The translations under genes were made by a program, and so were the position numbers. The notes under the pieces are model-generated. The model ran no database searches and was not told the origin of the DNA. It saw nothing but the letters and a program-made list of their open reading frames with translations. From Hymenobacter sp. GOD-10R (GTDB taxonomy: Bacteria; Bacteroidota; Bacteroidia; Cytophagales; Hymenobacteraceae), in assembly GCF_035609205.1 (NCBI RefSeq), contig NZ_CP141185.1, positions 62,001-126,000 on the forward strand: DNA of 64,000 nt. Reading direction: 5' to 3'. The stretch's first letter is position 1; every line of letters begins with the position of its first letter. Positions 9,334-17,481 of the stretch are shown one piece after another.

Positions 9334-9633
9334 ATGGATACCCTCGTAAAATTCGGCCCCAAGGAAGCAACCCGCGAGCAGCGCCAGGCGCTGTCGGACC
9401 GGGCAGCCGCGCTGAACGCGACCCAGGACCGCAAGCTGAGCCCCTTTGCCGAGCAGCTGAGCCAGCGCTACATCAACGGCGAGCTGAGCCTGGCCGAGGT
9501 AAACGCCCAGCTTGATGCCCACTACCAAGCCCAGACCCAGACGCCGGTACCCACGCGGGGCGCCGATGGCATCCTGGCAGTGGCGCCACGGCCGGCACCC
9601 ACCGTGGCCAAGGCCCGCTCTTTATCGCACTAG
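9334..9633 (+). CDS. VbhA-like putative antitoxin partner of the Fic protein
   Basis: 99 aa from the ATG at 9334. The middle (SPFAEQLSQRYINGELSLAEVNAQLDAHY, about 44-72) resembles the helical C-terminal part of VbhA, the antitoxin of the Bartonella Fic toxin VbhT, and the gene directly precedes a fic gene as in vbhA-vbhT. However, the inhibitory [S/T]xxxE[G/N] motif that blocks Fic ATP binding is not visible, so either it has diverged or this is a different helper. A TAnnTTT-like box (TAACTTTC, 9293-9300) may be the promoter. Confidence 0.6.
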   Translation: MDTLVKFGPKEATREQRQALSDRAAALNATQDRKLSPFAEQLSQRYINGELSLAEVNAQLDAHYQAQTQTPVPTRGADGILAVAPRPAPTVAKARSLSH

Positions 9634-9720
9634 CCCTTCGCTTCTTAATCTATTCGCTAACGCCCTGCCGGTTGGTGGGGCGTTTTGCTTGCTTACCCAG
9701 TTCCCGCGCGGCTTTCCCTT

Positions 9721-10812
9721 ATGACTGACGGTTTTACCGACCCCCACACCGGTGTCCTGATTAACAAGCTCAACATCACCGATGAGGACAAGCTGGCCGA
9801 GGTCGAAGGCAACCGCTTCCACTTCCGCCTGCTGGAGGTGCTTGCCGGCCACGTGGAAATAGCACCCCATAATGCCCAGGGCCTGCAGGCGTTGCACCGC
9901 CACCTTTTTCAAGATGTGTACCCCTGGGCCGGCGAAACGCGCGCCTGGGGTAAGTTCCAAGCCACCAAGTCAACTTCGGCCGATAAGGACGGCCCCGGCC
10001 TGTACACCATGTACTTTGGCAGCTACCAGCAACTGCCCGTGCACCTGGATGCCATCGGGCAGCAGCTGGCCGCTGAGCGCTTTCTGAAAGGGCTGGACAA
10101 AGACCAGTTCGTGGCGCGGGCCGCCTACTACTTCGACCAGTACAATTACGCCCACGCCTTTCGGGAGGGCAATGGCCGGACCCTGGGCGCAGCTTTTCAA
10201 GTGCTGGCGGAGAATGCCGGCTACGACGTGAATCTCGTCGCGCAGTCGCACCCCAAGCAATATAACCAGGCCCGGGACTACGCTATTCTACGGCCTACCG
10301 GGAACCCGGAAGCCGATTTGCAGCCGCTCCGCGCCTTCTTCGGCCAGATTACCACGCCTCTCCCGGAGCTGGTGCTAGCCCCTGCTGCGCCCGTGCCAGT
10401 GTCTGATTTTCTGCAGCGCATGGATGCCATGCGCGAGGTACAGCAGAGCCAGGAGCCCATCTGGCGGGCGCTGCTGGGAGGGCGCCACACCGCAATAGCC
10501 CGGCAGATTATGCAGGGCACCCGCGGCGTGGTGCATGCCGATGCGCAGCAGCCGGCGCGGCTGGCCATCCTGAAAACCGGAGCCGAGCTACTGGAGCAAA
10601 TGCCCGCCAAGATGGAAGATGCCCGGCTGCGCCAGCGCGTGGCGCGGTTGCTAAAGGCGTTGCCCCTGGTTACGGTGGTGCTGCTGGTGGTCGGGCCGCC
10701 GCTGCAGGCCGCGCCATCCACCGGCCCGGAACCACCGAAAGCACCCGTAGCCAGCAAGGACGAGCTAGTTCAAAAAGCACCGGAACTGAAGCGTCGAGGC
10801 CCTAAGTTGTGA
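9721..10812 (+). CDS. Fic domain protein (VbhT-like, likely AMP transferase toxin)
   Basis: 363 aa from ATG 9721. The Fic core carries HAFREGNGRTLG at residues 145-156: the catalytic His145, the acidic Glu149 and the GNGR anion hole are kept, while the usual Pro after His is Ala and the last Arg is Gly. Earlier, LHRHLFQDVYPWAGETR is the typical Fic N-terminal flap. After about residue 235 comes a helical region, a hydrophobic stretch near 305-320, and a Pro/Lys-rich end closing with KRRGPKL. There is no obvious BID domain. Fic enzymes AMPylate target proteins and are toxic when uninhibited. The same C-terminal tail recurs on AbiEii and similar tails on three mobilization proteins. Confidence 0.85.
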   Translation: MTDGFTDPHTGVLINKLNITDEDKLAEVEGNRFHFRLLEVLAGHVEIAPHNAQGLQALHRHLFQDVYPWAGETRAWGKFQATKSTSADKDGPGLYTMYFGSYQQLPVHLDAIGQQLAAERFLKGLDKDQFVARAAYYFDQYNYAHAFREGNGRTLGAAFQVLAENAGYDVNLVAQSHPKQYNQARDYAILRPTGNPEADLQPLRAFFGQITTPLPELVLAPAAPVPVSDFLQRMDAMREVQQSQEPIWRALLGGRHTAIARQIMQGTRGVVHADAQQPARLAILKTGAELLEQMPAKMEDARLRQRVARLLKALPLVTVVLLVVGPPLQAAPSTGPEPPKAPVASKDELVQKAPELKRRGPKL

Positions 10813-10877
10813 TTTCGAAAGCGAGCTGATTTGGGGCCTCCCAGAACGCCGGTGCGAGCTTTTATACGTATCTTGTA

Positions 10878-11201
10878 ATGGTGGAAAAGGCCCTCTATTT
10901 CTCCGAAAACGAGCAAACCAAGCAGCAGCGTCGCGAGGTGGTGAAGTTTGCGGTTGGCGTGTCAATGAGCCAAAATCGCCCGCCCTCGGCGCTCCTGGTA
11001 GAGCTGCAGAACCAATATATTGCCGGGCAGATTGACTTGGAGCAGTTGTCGGCCGCGCTCGATGCCGAGTACCAGCCGGCCCCTGGCCCTGACCCCTTCG
11101 CCAGGTATGCGCCGGGAGCCAGCCCGCAAGGGGAGTCGGCCTATCAGTACGAGCCGTATCTGCACTTTGATGAATCGAGCGTAGGCCCTCGCCTGCCGTA
11201 A
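10878..11201 (+). CDS. Second VbhA-like small protein
   Basis: 107 aa from ATG 10878, or 78 aa from ATG 10965. The motif LLVELQNQYIAGQIDLEQLSAALDAEY closely matches the core of the 99-aa protein upstream of fic, so the two are paralogues. A TATCTTG at 10869-10875 could be a -7 box, which would favour the internal start or a leaderless message. The protein ends in GPRLP. Like its paralogue, it lacks a visible Fic-inhibitory SxxxEG motif. It may be a second antitoxin or adaptor for the Fic protein. Confidence 0.55.
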   Translation: MVEKALYFSENEQTKQQRREVVKFAVGVSMSQNRPPSALLVELQNQYIAGQIDLEQLSAALDAEYQPAPGPDPFARYAPGASPQGESAYQYEPYLHFDESSVGPRLP

Positions 11202-11375
11202 TGATAGCTTTACTAAATCCGGCTGGTTTAACGCAACCATAGGCCCTAAAAAGGTGTTTAAATAGACCAGGAGTTGATTCTGCCTGTCTCCCTTTAGTCC
11301 CCCAATCTAAGTTTGGGGAATATGCTTTGCTGCCACACGAGAGGCTACTAGCCCCGGCTCACATATCCTGTACTC

Positions 11376-11726
11376 ATGGAAAAGCATACCCCTTCTGCTA
11401 CAGTTGCAACGCCCGAGCCGCAGGTCGTGCCGGCCCCATTAGCCGAGCACCTGCCCACGCTCCTCTGGGACGTAGACCCTGACACCATCGACCCGCAGGC
11501 CATGGTCCGTACCATCGTGCAGCGCGTCATTCAGCGCGGGAGCAAAGAAGATTGGGCCGCCATGCTGGAATATTACGGCCGACCGCGCGTGCAGGAAATC
11601 GTCGAAACGGTACCCTATATGTCGGACGCCGCTATTGCGGCCGTGTGCCAGTTCTTCCACATCGAAAAGGAAACGCTTAGATGCTACCAGCGCAAGCAGT
11701 CGATACCGCAAACCTTCAACTCCTAG
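11376..11726 (+). CDS. DUF6922-type antitoxin of an AbiEii toxin
   Basis: 116 aa. LLWDVDPDTIDPQAMVRTIVQRVIQRG, then WAAMLEYYGRPRVQEIV and a terminal IEKETLRCYQRKQ are the DUF6922 pattern, a family that pairs with AbiEii-type nucleotidyltransferase toxins in Bacteroidota. The 3' end overlaps the toxin start by 46 bases, so the two are translationally linked. The first 25 residues are Pro/Thr-rich and probably disordered. Role as antitoxin is inferred from pairing. Confidence 0.75.
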   Translation: MEKHTPSATVATPEPQVVPAPLAEHLPTLLWDVDPDTIDPQAMVRTIVQRVIQRGSKEDWAAMLEYYGRPRVQEIVETVPYMSDAAIAAVCQFFHIEKETLRCYQRKQSIPQTFNS

Positions 11727-12442
11727 CGCAACTCATGCAGGAGCCCTTGCTGAAGCCGTTCGTCCTGGTAGGGGGAACGGCTTTGGCGTTACATCTGGGC
11801 CACCGTCGCAGCCGGGACCTCGACCTTTTTTCGGACGGCCCTACGCCGATTGACGGAGAAATCAAAGACCTGCTGATAAGCGAATATGAGATGCGCGCCG
11901 ACGGCGCGCTCCAGCGCATGAGGGCGCAGGAGCCGGAATGGGACAAAGCTGCCATCCAGGGCGTCATCGGCCAAGTGAAAACCGATGTGGTGAACTACGG
12001 CTTCCCGCTGTTACGACCGGCCGTGCTCTATCCCGGCTCCAACATTCGCATGGCCTCGCTCGAAGACTTGGGCGCCATGAAGCTGGCCGGCGTGGTGATG
12101 AGCGGGGAGCGGCTCCGCGACTTTGTGGACGTGGCCGCACTGAGTGAAAAGCTCACTCTGAACCAGATGCGCCAAGCCTACGAGGGCCGCTTCAACACTT
12201 CCTCCTCCGAAGTGCCCCGCGCCCTGGCTTTCTATGGCGACATCGACTTCAACATGAAGCCCGAAATGCAAGGCTACCGCTGGCCCGCCATTGCTACGCG
12301 CCTGGAGCAGATGCAGCGCAGCCCCGACCGCTTGTTTCCACCCATCGTGGAGCAAAGGCTGGTAATGCCGGTAATGGAGCAACTACGGGAAGTTAACAAA
12401 CAAAAAGCCCCCGAGCCGAAGCGTCGAGGGCCAAAACTGTGA
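11681..12442 (+). CDS. AbiEii/AbiGii-family nucleotidyltransferase toxin
   Basis: 253 aa. The nucleotidyltransferase signature GGTALALHLGH (31-41) is followed by D46-x-D48 in RSRDLDLF, the metal-binding aspartates. Family members add nucleotides to tRNA or other acceptors and cause growth arrest or phage-abortive infection. The start at 11681 lies inside the antitoxin gene; a start nearer the antitoxin stop would lose the first helix but keep the catalytic motif. The last residues, KAPEPKRRGPKL, are nearly the same as the end of the Fic protein 1.6 kb upstream, although the folds are unrelated. Confidence 0.85.
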   Translation: MLPAQAVDTANLQLLAQLMQEPLLKPFVLVGGTALALHLGHRRSRDLDLFSDGPTPIDGEIKDLLISEYEMRADGALQRMRAQEPEWDKAAIQGVIGQVKTDVVNYGFPLLRPAVLYPGSNIRMASLEDLGAMKLAGVVMSGERLRDFVDVAALSEKLTLNQMRQAYEGRFNTSSSEVPRALAFYGDIDFNMKPEMQGYRWPAIATRLEQMQRSPDRLFPPIVEQRLVMPVMEQLREVNKQKAPEPKRRGPKL

Positions 12443-12472
12443 CAGCCTAGTGTGAAAAAATAGTCTTGAGCA

Positions 12473-13018
12473 TTACCGCAAGGCCCAGTTATATCCCCGG
12501 CGGTAAGACCATAGCGCCAAGCTGGGGGCGATGTCTTCGGTGAAGCGGTAGCGCCCGTAGGCAAACAGGGCAAACGCTGCCCCGAGGCCCCAGCCCCATA
12601 CTGGACTGGCTGTGGGAAACGAGCTGGTGACAAACTGCCGAACCAGCCATCCGGGCAATAGGCAAGTAACCGCTACGCATATTGAGAACGGCAGTAGCCA
12701 GAGCCAACCCTCGCGGCGATGCTGGGCAACCACTAAGCCTTTCAGCCAGTAGAGGCCGGCATAAAACAAGTAGGCCATGATACCGATTCCCAGCAAGCGG
12801 ACTGCCCCGAGCACTGGCCCAAGAAAATCCAGGGGAGCCATTACAACGAAACCCAGCATCAGGAACGGTGCCGCCAGCAGCACTTCTACCACCACCCGGG
12901 ACCCCGCTATCAATACCCAGCCAATCAGTTTGCCAAGTCCTTGCCCCACCTGCCGCGAGGCTTGGTAGGAATACTGCTCGTTGCGGCCTTCGTCGAGTCC
13001 TCTTTGGTAGTCTGACAT
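12473..13018 (-). CDS. Hypothetical membrane protein at the end of the tra operon
   Basis: 181 aa from ATG 13018 (MSDYQRGLDEGRNEQ). After a hydrophilic N-terminus there are about four hydrophobic segments (roughly 32-75 as two, 80-100, 112-130, 142-160). It converges on the AbiEii gene with 30 bases between stops. It follows traN by about 150 bases on the same strand, so it may be the last transfer-associated gene. I do not recognise the family; no TraO/P/Q similarity is evident. Confidence 0.6.
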   Translation of the reverse strand: MSDYQRGLDEGRNEQYSYQASRQVGQGLGKLIGWVLIAGSRVVVEVLLAAPFLMLGFVVMAPLDFLGPVLGAVRLLGIGIMAYLFYAGLYWLKGLVVAQHRREGWLWLLPFSICVAVTCLLPGWLVRQFVTSSFPTASPVWGWGLGAAFALFAYGRYRFTEDIAPSLALWSYRRGYNWALR

Positions 13019-13086
13019 AGAAGTGCGAATAGTGGAAGGCAACGTGCCTCACCGCTGTTCCAGCGGGGAAACGAATGCCCTTAGCT

Positions 13087-13163
13087 GCTTCTAAACGGCG
13101 AATGAAGCCTTGGTGTTCCTGTTTGGCCGTTTCTGAACGGGCGGACTGCTTTGTAAACGGGCC
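13087..13163 (-). repeat. Three copies of an AACGG motif with an inverted partner downstream of traN
   Basis: TTCTAAACGGCG, TTCTGAACGGGCG and TTGTAAACGGGCC recur at about 13088, 13130 and 13150. GTTTGGCCGTTT and AAACGGGCCAAC also form an imperfect inverted repeat around them. No T-run follows on the minus strand, so it is not a standard terminator. Confidence 0.4.
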
Positions 13164-13168
13164 AACCC

Positions 13169-14032
13169 CTACTTAAAAGAGCGAGCTTTGAGCAGGTCAG
13201 AATTTGCCAGCTTGAGCTTAATGTTGCGCCCGCCGCCCTTCTCATACACCTCGATGATGAGCTGCTTTTGCTCGGGGATAGTGAATTTCTTGAAGATGTA
13301 GACCTGTTCGAGCTGGCCTTTGGCGTCAATCTTTTTCAGCCCGCCGTTGAAGACGTATATGGGCGTGATTTCCAGGGCCTGCTCGGCCGTGCGTTTGGCC
13401 ACCTGCTTATCCTGAATGTAGAATTTGACGAAGTCTACGTCGTAAGTCACGTTCGACTTATTGGCGATGTGCAGCGGGAAAAACAGCGTTTCCTGCTTGT
13501 AGCCCACGTTTCCGGCGCGCACACTTAGCTGGTTGGCACTCTCGCTGGCCGAAGTGCCACCCGCCGCCAGCGCCTGCCGGGAGTAAGCATCCAGATTGCC
13601 CTGCGGGATGGGCGAGTTCGACAGAATGGCTTCGCCCTGTGCCGACGAGGCCGACCCGGCAGCACCGAGGTCGAGGCTGAGTACCTTGGGGTCATGCTGG
13701 TAGTTCACCACGAAGGAATAGAGCTTGCCATCGGAGGTGAGCACGGTCATGTTAGATTCCGGAAAACCGGCCGACGCCGCTTTCACCCGCACGATGTTTT
13801 CCGCGCCGGTGGCCTTGGCCGCAATCAGGCCCGAGCTGCCCAGGTCGACGTAGGTGACCGGAAAGGGGAATACCAAATGGGTGGTTTTCTGGTCGCTGAT
13901 GTAGAGCGGATAGGTCGGCAGCTTGTTGGCTTCCGAGTATTGTAGCATTCGGGCAGCCGACGTTTGAGCTCTTATTGGAGCGGCGGCTAGACTGAGAAAA
14001 AGTGCGCTGGTAGCAAATAGGGTGGTTTTCAT
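13169..14032 (-). CDS. traN: Conjugative transfer protein TraN (VirB9-like)
   Basis: 287 aa with a signal peptide (first about 22 residues, cut after IRA-QT). The body matches the Bacteroidetes TraN/DUF4138 family: a central KTTHLVFPFPVTYVDLGS entry strand, VVNYQHDP, then VDFVKFYIQDKQVAKRTAEQ and a basic C-terminus. It is the outer-membrane-complex component thought equivalent to VirB9. Twelve bases separate it from traM. It is probably periplasmic or outer-membrane associated, contacting TraM and other core proteins. Confidence 0.85.
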   Translation of the reverse strand: MKTTLFATSALFLSLAAAPIRAQTSAARMLQYSEANKLPTYPLYISDQKTTHLVFPFPVTYVDLGSSGLIAAKATGAENIVRVKAASAGFPESNMTVLTSDGKLYSFVVNYQHDPKVLSLDLGAAGSASSAQGEAILSNSPIPQGNLDAYSRQALAAGGTSASESANQLSVRAGNVGYKQETLFFPLHIANKSNVTYDVDFVKFYIQDKQVAKRTAEQALEITPIYVFNGGLKKIDAKGQLEQVYIFKKFTIPEQKQLIIEVYEKGGGRNIKLKLANSDLLKARSFK

Positions 14033-14044
14033 GGGAAGGAGTTG

Positions 14045-15238
14045 TTAGTCTTTGTCTACTTTGAGCATCACGTTGTAGCCGGCTTTCAGGCGGACTTTGA
14101 CCAGGCGGATTTTCTTCTGGCCGATACCTTTCACGGCACTCACGGCCACGCCGGCCGCGGCGGTCGCGGGGTTGGCACTCATAGTCATCATGTCAGCCGC
14201 CCCCAGGCTCTCCGCGCCGGCCTGCTTGGCGGCGTCGCGGGTAATGGCGCCGGGAATGTGCAAGCCTTCCAGCCCGTCCACGTCGTACACTTCCAGCGCG
14301 GCTGGAAACACGCTGTTGCCCGATTTCAGCGTTTCGATGGCAATGCTCAGCCGCTCGCCGGCCAGGCTGCACTTGCCGTAGATGAAAGTGTTGGCTGGCA
14401 ATGAGTGACCGTTGATGACGGCGGACTCAGTGAGGCGCATCTTCACCAGCGAGCCACTCACTACTTCCTGCGATTCGTGGATGACGGCCGGTAGCGTATT
14501 GCCGTCGCCGCCCGCGCCGGTGTCAGCATCAAAGCCCTGAAAAGAGGCTGTGCGCTTTCGTCCCGGTCCGTTGGAGCCCAGGCGCGACACCACGGCATCA
14601 TCGTCCACAGCGCGCAGCCGGGTGCTGGGCTTCTTCTTTTTAGGGGCTACGGCCACTGCCCGAGGAGCAGCCCCTCCCCCACCAGCGCTATTCGACTGGG
14701 CCAGCATCGCGGCCATTTGTAGCTGGGCCTTTTGCTCGGCTAGGTCGCGCTCGTGCTGCGTGCGCATCAGCTCCATTTGTTCCTGCGGCGTGAGGGCTCC
14801 GGGTTGAGTCGCCGGGGCGGCGGTAGTATTGGCACCACCATTTAGCTGGGCCTGCTGCGCGGCAATGAGCTGCTGCTGGGCGGCGGCCACCGATTTATCC
14901 ACCGAGCCATTGGGGCCGGCTTTCCCATCGGCTCCAATGCCGTAGGCCAGGCCGGTACCTTTCGCCGTGTCCAGTTTAGCATCGACCAGGCCCCGGTTGC
15001 GCATGGAATCGACCGGGCTGGCGTAGGCTTCGAGCTTGCTGGTAGTGATGGTGGCCTTTTCCGCTTTGGGCAGGTTGGTGTTGAAGCCGGTTGCGGTGCT
15101 CTGCGCTGCTGCCTGCGTACTCTGCCCACCGCCACCCAGGTAGAACATCACGGCCAGAAAGGGCACACCCACTACCGGCAGGAAGGTTGCCATCTTGCGG
15201 GTGCGAAGAAATTGCGCGTCGTGCGGTTTGGTTTCCAT
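14045..15238 (-). CDS. traM: Conjugative transfer protein TraM (VirB10-like)
   Basis: 397 aa. A short cytoplasmic head (KPHDAQFLRTRK) precedes one transmembrane segment at about 16-35, then a long low-complexity Gln/Ala/Gly periplasmic linker. The C-terminal domain from about 245 (ESQEVVSGSLVKMRLTE, INGHSLPANTFIYGKCSLAGERL) is the conserved TraM/VirB10-type region. It spans the periplasm in the secretion channel. Located between traK and traN with 9- and 12-base gaps, the usual Bacteroidetes order apart from a missing traL. Confidence 0.88.
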   Translation of the reverse strand: METKPHDAQFLRTRKMATFLPVVGVPFLAVMFYLGGGGQSTQAAAQSTATGFNTNLPKAEKATITTSKLEAYASPVDSMRNRGLVDAKLDTAKGTGLAYGIGADGKAGPNGSVDKSVAAAQQQLIAAQQAQLNGGANTTAAPATQPGALTPQEQMELMRTQHERDLAEQKAQLQMAAMLAQSNSAGGGGAAPRAVAVAPKKKKPSTRLRAVDDDAVVSRLGSNGPGRKRTASFQGFDADTGAGGDGNTLPAVIHESQEVVSGSLVKMRLTESAVINGHSLPANTFIYGKCSLAGERLSIAIETLKSGNSVFPAALEVYDVDGLEGLHIPGAITRDAAKQAGAESLGAADMMTMSANPATAAAGVAVSAVKGIGQKKIRLVKVRLKAGYNVMLKVDKD

Positions 15239-15247
15239 GGGAGCAGA

Positions 15248-15862
15248 TTAGCGGGGCTGGGTATTCAAATCCTCATTCTTCAGCACCCGCCAGTTCTCCA
15301 TCAGGAAGCCGTGGGGGTTGTTTTCCGAGCGGGTCACGTCGCGCAGCGAGCATTCGGAGAGGAAGTTGCGGTTGGTCACCGAGGTGGCCCGGATGACCCG
15401 TTGATGCCCGTAGCAGCGGGCCACCATCGGCCGCGAGTTGGTGACCACCACGCTGTCCACGGTCATTTCCAGGCTGATGTTGGCGGCAATCAAGTCGTTG
15501 TAGAAGCCCTTCTCTTTGAAGTTCTCATACTGCCGCTTGGCCGAATTGTCGGCCAGGTACAGGGCCTTGTTGACGTTGCTGTCGATGGCCTTCTGGTCAG
15601 GGTCGAGGGTGAAAAACAGCTCGTGAAAGCGCGTGACGTGGCTACGGGCCTCCACCGGCCGGTTGGCCCGCGCATCCTGCGCCCCGGCCGTGAGCAGCTG
15701 CCCGCCTTCCAGCACATAGATGCGGTTGGCCGCGGCGTTGGTAGACTGAAACGCGAAGTATGCAATGGTGCCGGCCAGCACCAGCACGGCCACAATGAAG
15801 AGCAGCGCCAGTGTTTTGACCTGCTGAAAAGCCGAGTCGATGGTTTTAAGTGACGCGAACAT
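15248..15862 (-). CDS. traK: Conjugative transfer protein TraK (VirB8-like)
   Basis: 204 aa with one N-terminal transmembrane helix (about 18-38) and a periplasmic domain. The conserved TraK features are visible: RSHVTRFHELFFTLDP, a KQAL-like segment KALYLADNSAKRQYENFKEKGFYN, and the late RSENNPHGFLMENWRVL motif. VirB8-type proteins nucleate inner-membrane assembly of the channel. Gaps of 9 bases to traM and 38 to traJ. Length and order match known Bacteroidetes transfer operons. Confidence 0.9.
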   Translation of the reverse strand: MFASLKTIDSAFQQVKTLALLFIVAVLVLAGTIAYFAFQSTNAAANRIYVLEGGQLLTAGAQDARANRPVEARSHVTRFHELFFTLDPDQKAIDSNVNKALYLADNSAKRQYENFKEKGFYNDLIAANISLEMTVDSVVVTNSRPMVARCYGHQRVIRATSVTNRNFLSECSLRDVTRSENNPHGFLMENWRVLKNEDLNTQPR

Positions 15863-15900
15863 AGCGGGATGGGAAAGTGAAAGAATGAGGAGCGACTCCC

Positions 15901-17013
15901 CTAGCCACGCAGGCGATTGATTCGCTCGCGCACCGCCGAGCCCGCCCGGTGGCCGAAGGATTCGCCCCGCGTGGCATTGCTGCTGCCGCCCATGCCGGCT
16001 AGTCCCTGCCCCGCGCCTACGGCGGCTCCCAGGCCATCGGCCCCGGTGCGCAGACCTGCGCCGCCCGTGGCTCCGGCGATGCCGGCTGCCCCCACCGTGG
16101 TAGTGGTGATAAATGAAGTAGCGGCGCGGCCTACGCCTGAGCCGTCGATGAGCATGTCAGCTGCTTTGGGCACCATCAGGTAGCCCACGATGGCTAGCAC
16201 CAGCAGGCACAGATAGCCGATGTCGGCTGATTCGACGCTGCCGCCGGCCTGCAGTTGTTGGATGTTGCTATTGAGCATCGTGACCTGCACGTGCGCCAGC
16301 ACCGCGGCGTAGATGTTGGCCACTGGCACCCACAGCGAAATGGTGATGAAGTAGCCGAACCACTTCATCAGCCCGCCGCCAAAACCGGGAATGATGGCGA
16401 TGCCGAAAGCCAGCGGCCCGGCCACGCTGAGCAGCACCAGCAGGAAAGTAGAAATGAGGCTAATGGCCAGCTTGGCCGCCAGCGCCCCTAATTCCAGGAT
16501 GGATTTGGTCCATTCCCGGAAGTTTTGCCCGACCGAGTATTGCACTTGGTTCATGGCCAGCGTGGCTTTGCGGCCGATGTCCAGCGCCCCAAGCTTGCCC
16601 AGGTCTTCCTCGTACTTCTCGTTTATCTGCATATCCGACTTGGCCTTGGCATCGGCGGCCAGCCGGTCCCGCTCACCCGTCAGCCGGTTCACTTCCCCCA
16701 GTTGCCCGAGGCGAATGGCATCAGTGCCGTGGGCCACGGCCATGGTGATGCCGCGTAGGCCCGAGCACAGCGGCACAAATAGCAGAATGGCCAGCCCAAT
16801 GGCGAACGGCCGCAGCAGTGGAAAAAAGTCAATGGGCTCGGCCCGGGCAATGTGGCCCCACACCCGGCTGCTGATGAAAAGCAATGCTCCCACCCCACCA
16901 ATAGCGCGGCCCAGGTTGATGAACTGCGCGGTAAACGTCAGCATCTCGGTGTAAATCCCTTCGAGCTTTTGCTCATACAGGGCCATGTTGAGGTCGATGG
17001 AAGTTGGGTCCAT
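15901..17013 (-). CDS. traJ: Conjugative transfer protein TraJ (VirB6-like)
   Basis: 370 aa polytopic inner-membrane protein. Hydrophobic segments cluster at about 30-55, 65-90, 185-240 and 265-290, with a charged loop between 100 and 160. The opening (YEQKLEGIYTEMLTFTAQFINLGRAIGG) and the PLAFGIAIIPGFGGGLMKWFGYFITISLWVPVANI region are typical of TraJ. It is expected to form part of the inner-membrane pore. The tail is Gly/Ala-rich. Upstream lipoprotein gene is 45 bases away. Confidence 0.9.
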   Translation of the reverse strand: MDPTSIDLNMALYEQKLEGIYTEMLTFTAQFINLGRAIGGVGALLFISSRVWGHIARAEPIDFFPLLRPFAIGLAILLFVPLCSGLRGITMAVAHGTDAIRLGQLGEVNRLTGERDRLAADAKAKSDMQINEKYEEDLGKLGALDIGRKATLAMNQVQYSVGQNFREWTKSILELGALAAKLAISLISTFLLVLLSVAGPLAFGIAIIPGFGGGLMKWFGYFITISLWVPVANIYAAVLAHVQVTMLNSNIQQLQAGGSVESADIGYLCLLVLAIVGYLMVPKAADMLIDGSGVGRAATSFITTTTVGAAGIAGATGGAGLRTGADGLGAAVGAGQGLAGMGGSSNATRGESFGHRAGSAVRERINRLRG

Positions 17014-17058
17014 GGGGTAGTTCGAAAGTTGAAGGGATGGGAAGTCAGGAAAGGCAGC

Positions 17059-17445
17059 TTAAGGCAGGTAGTGCTCGTCGTGCACATTGGCCAGCCGCCG
17101 GGTGCCCCGCGCCAGAATGCCCGCTTCCTTCGCGGCCAATTCCCCGACCAGTGTGGTTTGCGCCGGGTCCTGGGCCTTGGCCGGGTCGAGTTGGTCCAGT
17201 GCGGTCAGGTTTTCCTTGCTCTGCTGCACTATATCGTCGAAGCGTTGCTCCGAATCCTTGATATGAGCCGGGCTGAGCTTTTCGGGGCCGGTGAGCGTGG
17301 GAAGCAGCGCGACGTACTGCTTTTGCTGCGTCAGTAGCTGCTCATGCTGCTGGTGAATGGTGGCCACCCGTGGGTCCGGCTTGGCCACCTCGGAACTGCA
17401 GCTGATAGCCAGCAGCGCCAAGGGCAGGCAAAGGAAAGTTTTCAT
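17059..17445 (-). CDS. Small lipoprotein within the tra operon
   Basis: 128 aa. The N-terminus MKTFLCLPLALLAISCSS has a lipobox (LAIS-C), so it should be lipidated at Cys16. The remainder is a helical, Gln/Lys-rich domain without a family I recognise. Its position between TraI and TraJ suggests a channel accessory, perhaps analogous to VirB7-type lipoproteins, entry-exclusion proteins or pilus-associated factors. That role is inferred from context only. Confidence 0.7.
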   Translation of the reverse strand: MKTFLCLPLALLAISCSSEVAKPDPRVATIHQQHEQLLTQQKQYVALLPTLTGPEKLSPAHIKDSEQRFDDIVQQSKENLTALDQLDPAKAQDPAQTTLVGELAAKEAGILARGTRRLANVHDEHYLP

Positions 17446-17481
17446 AAGTCGGAAGTAGGGATTGGGTAGGAAGCTGTCGCG

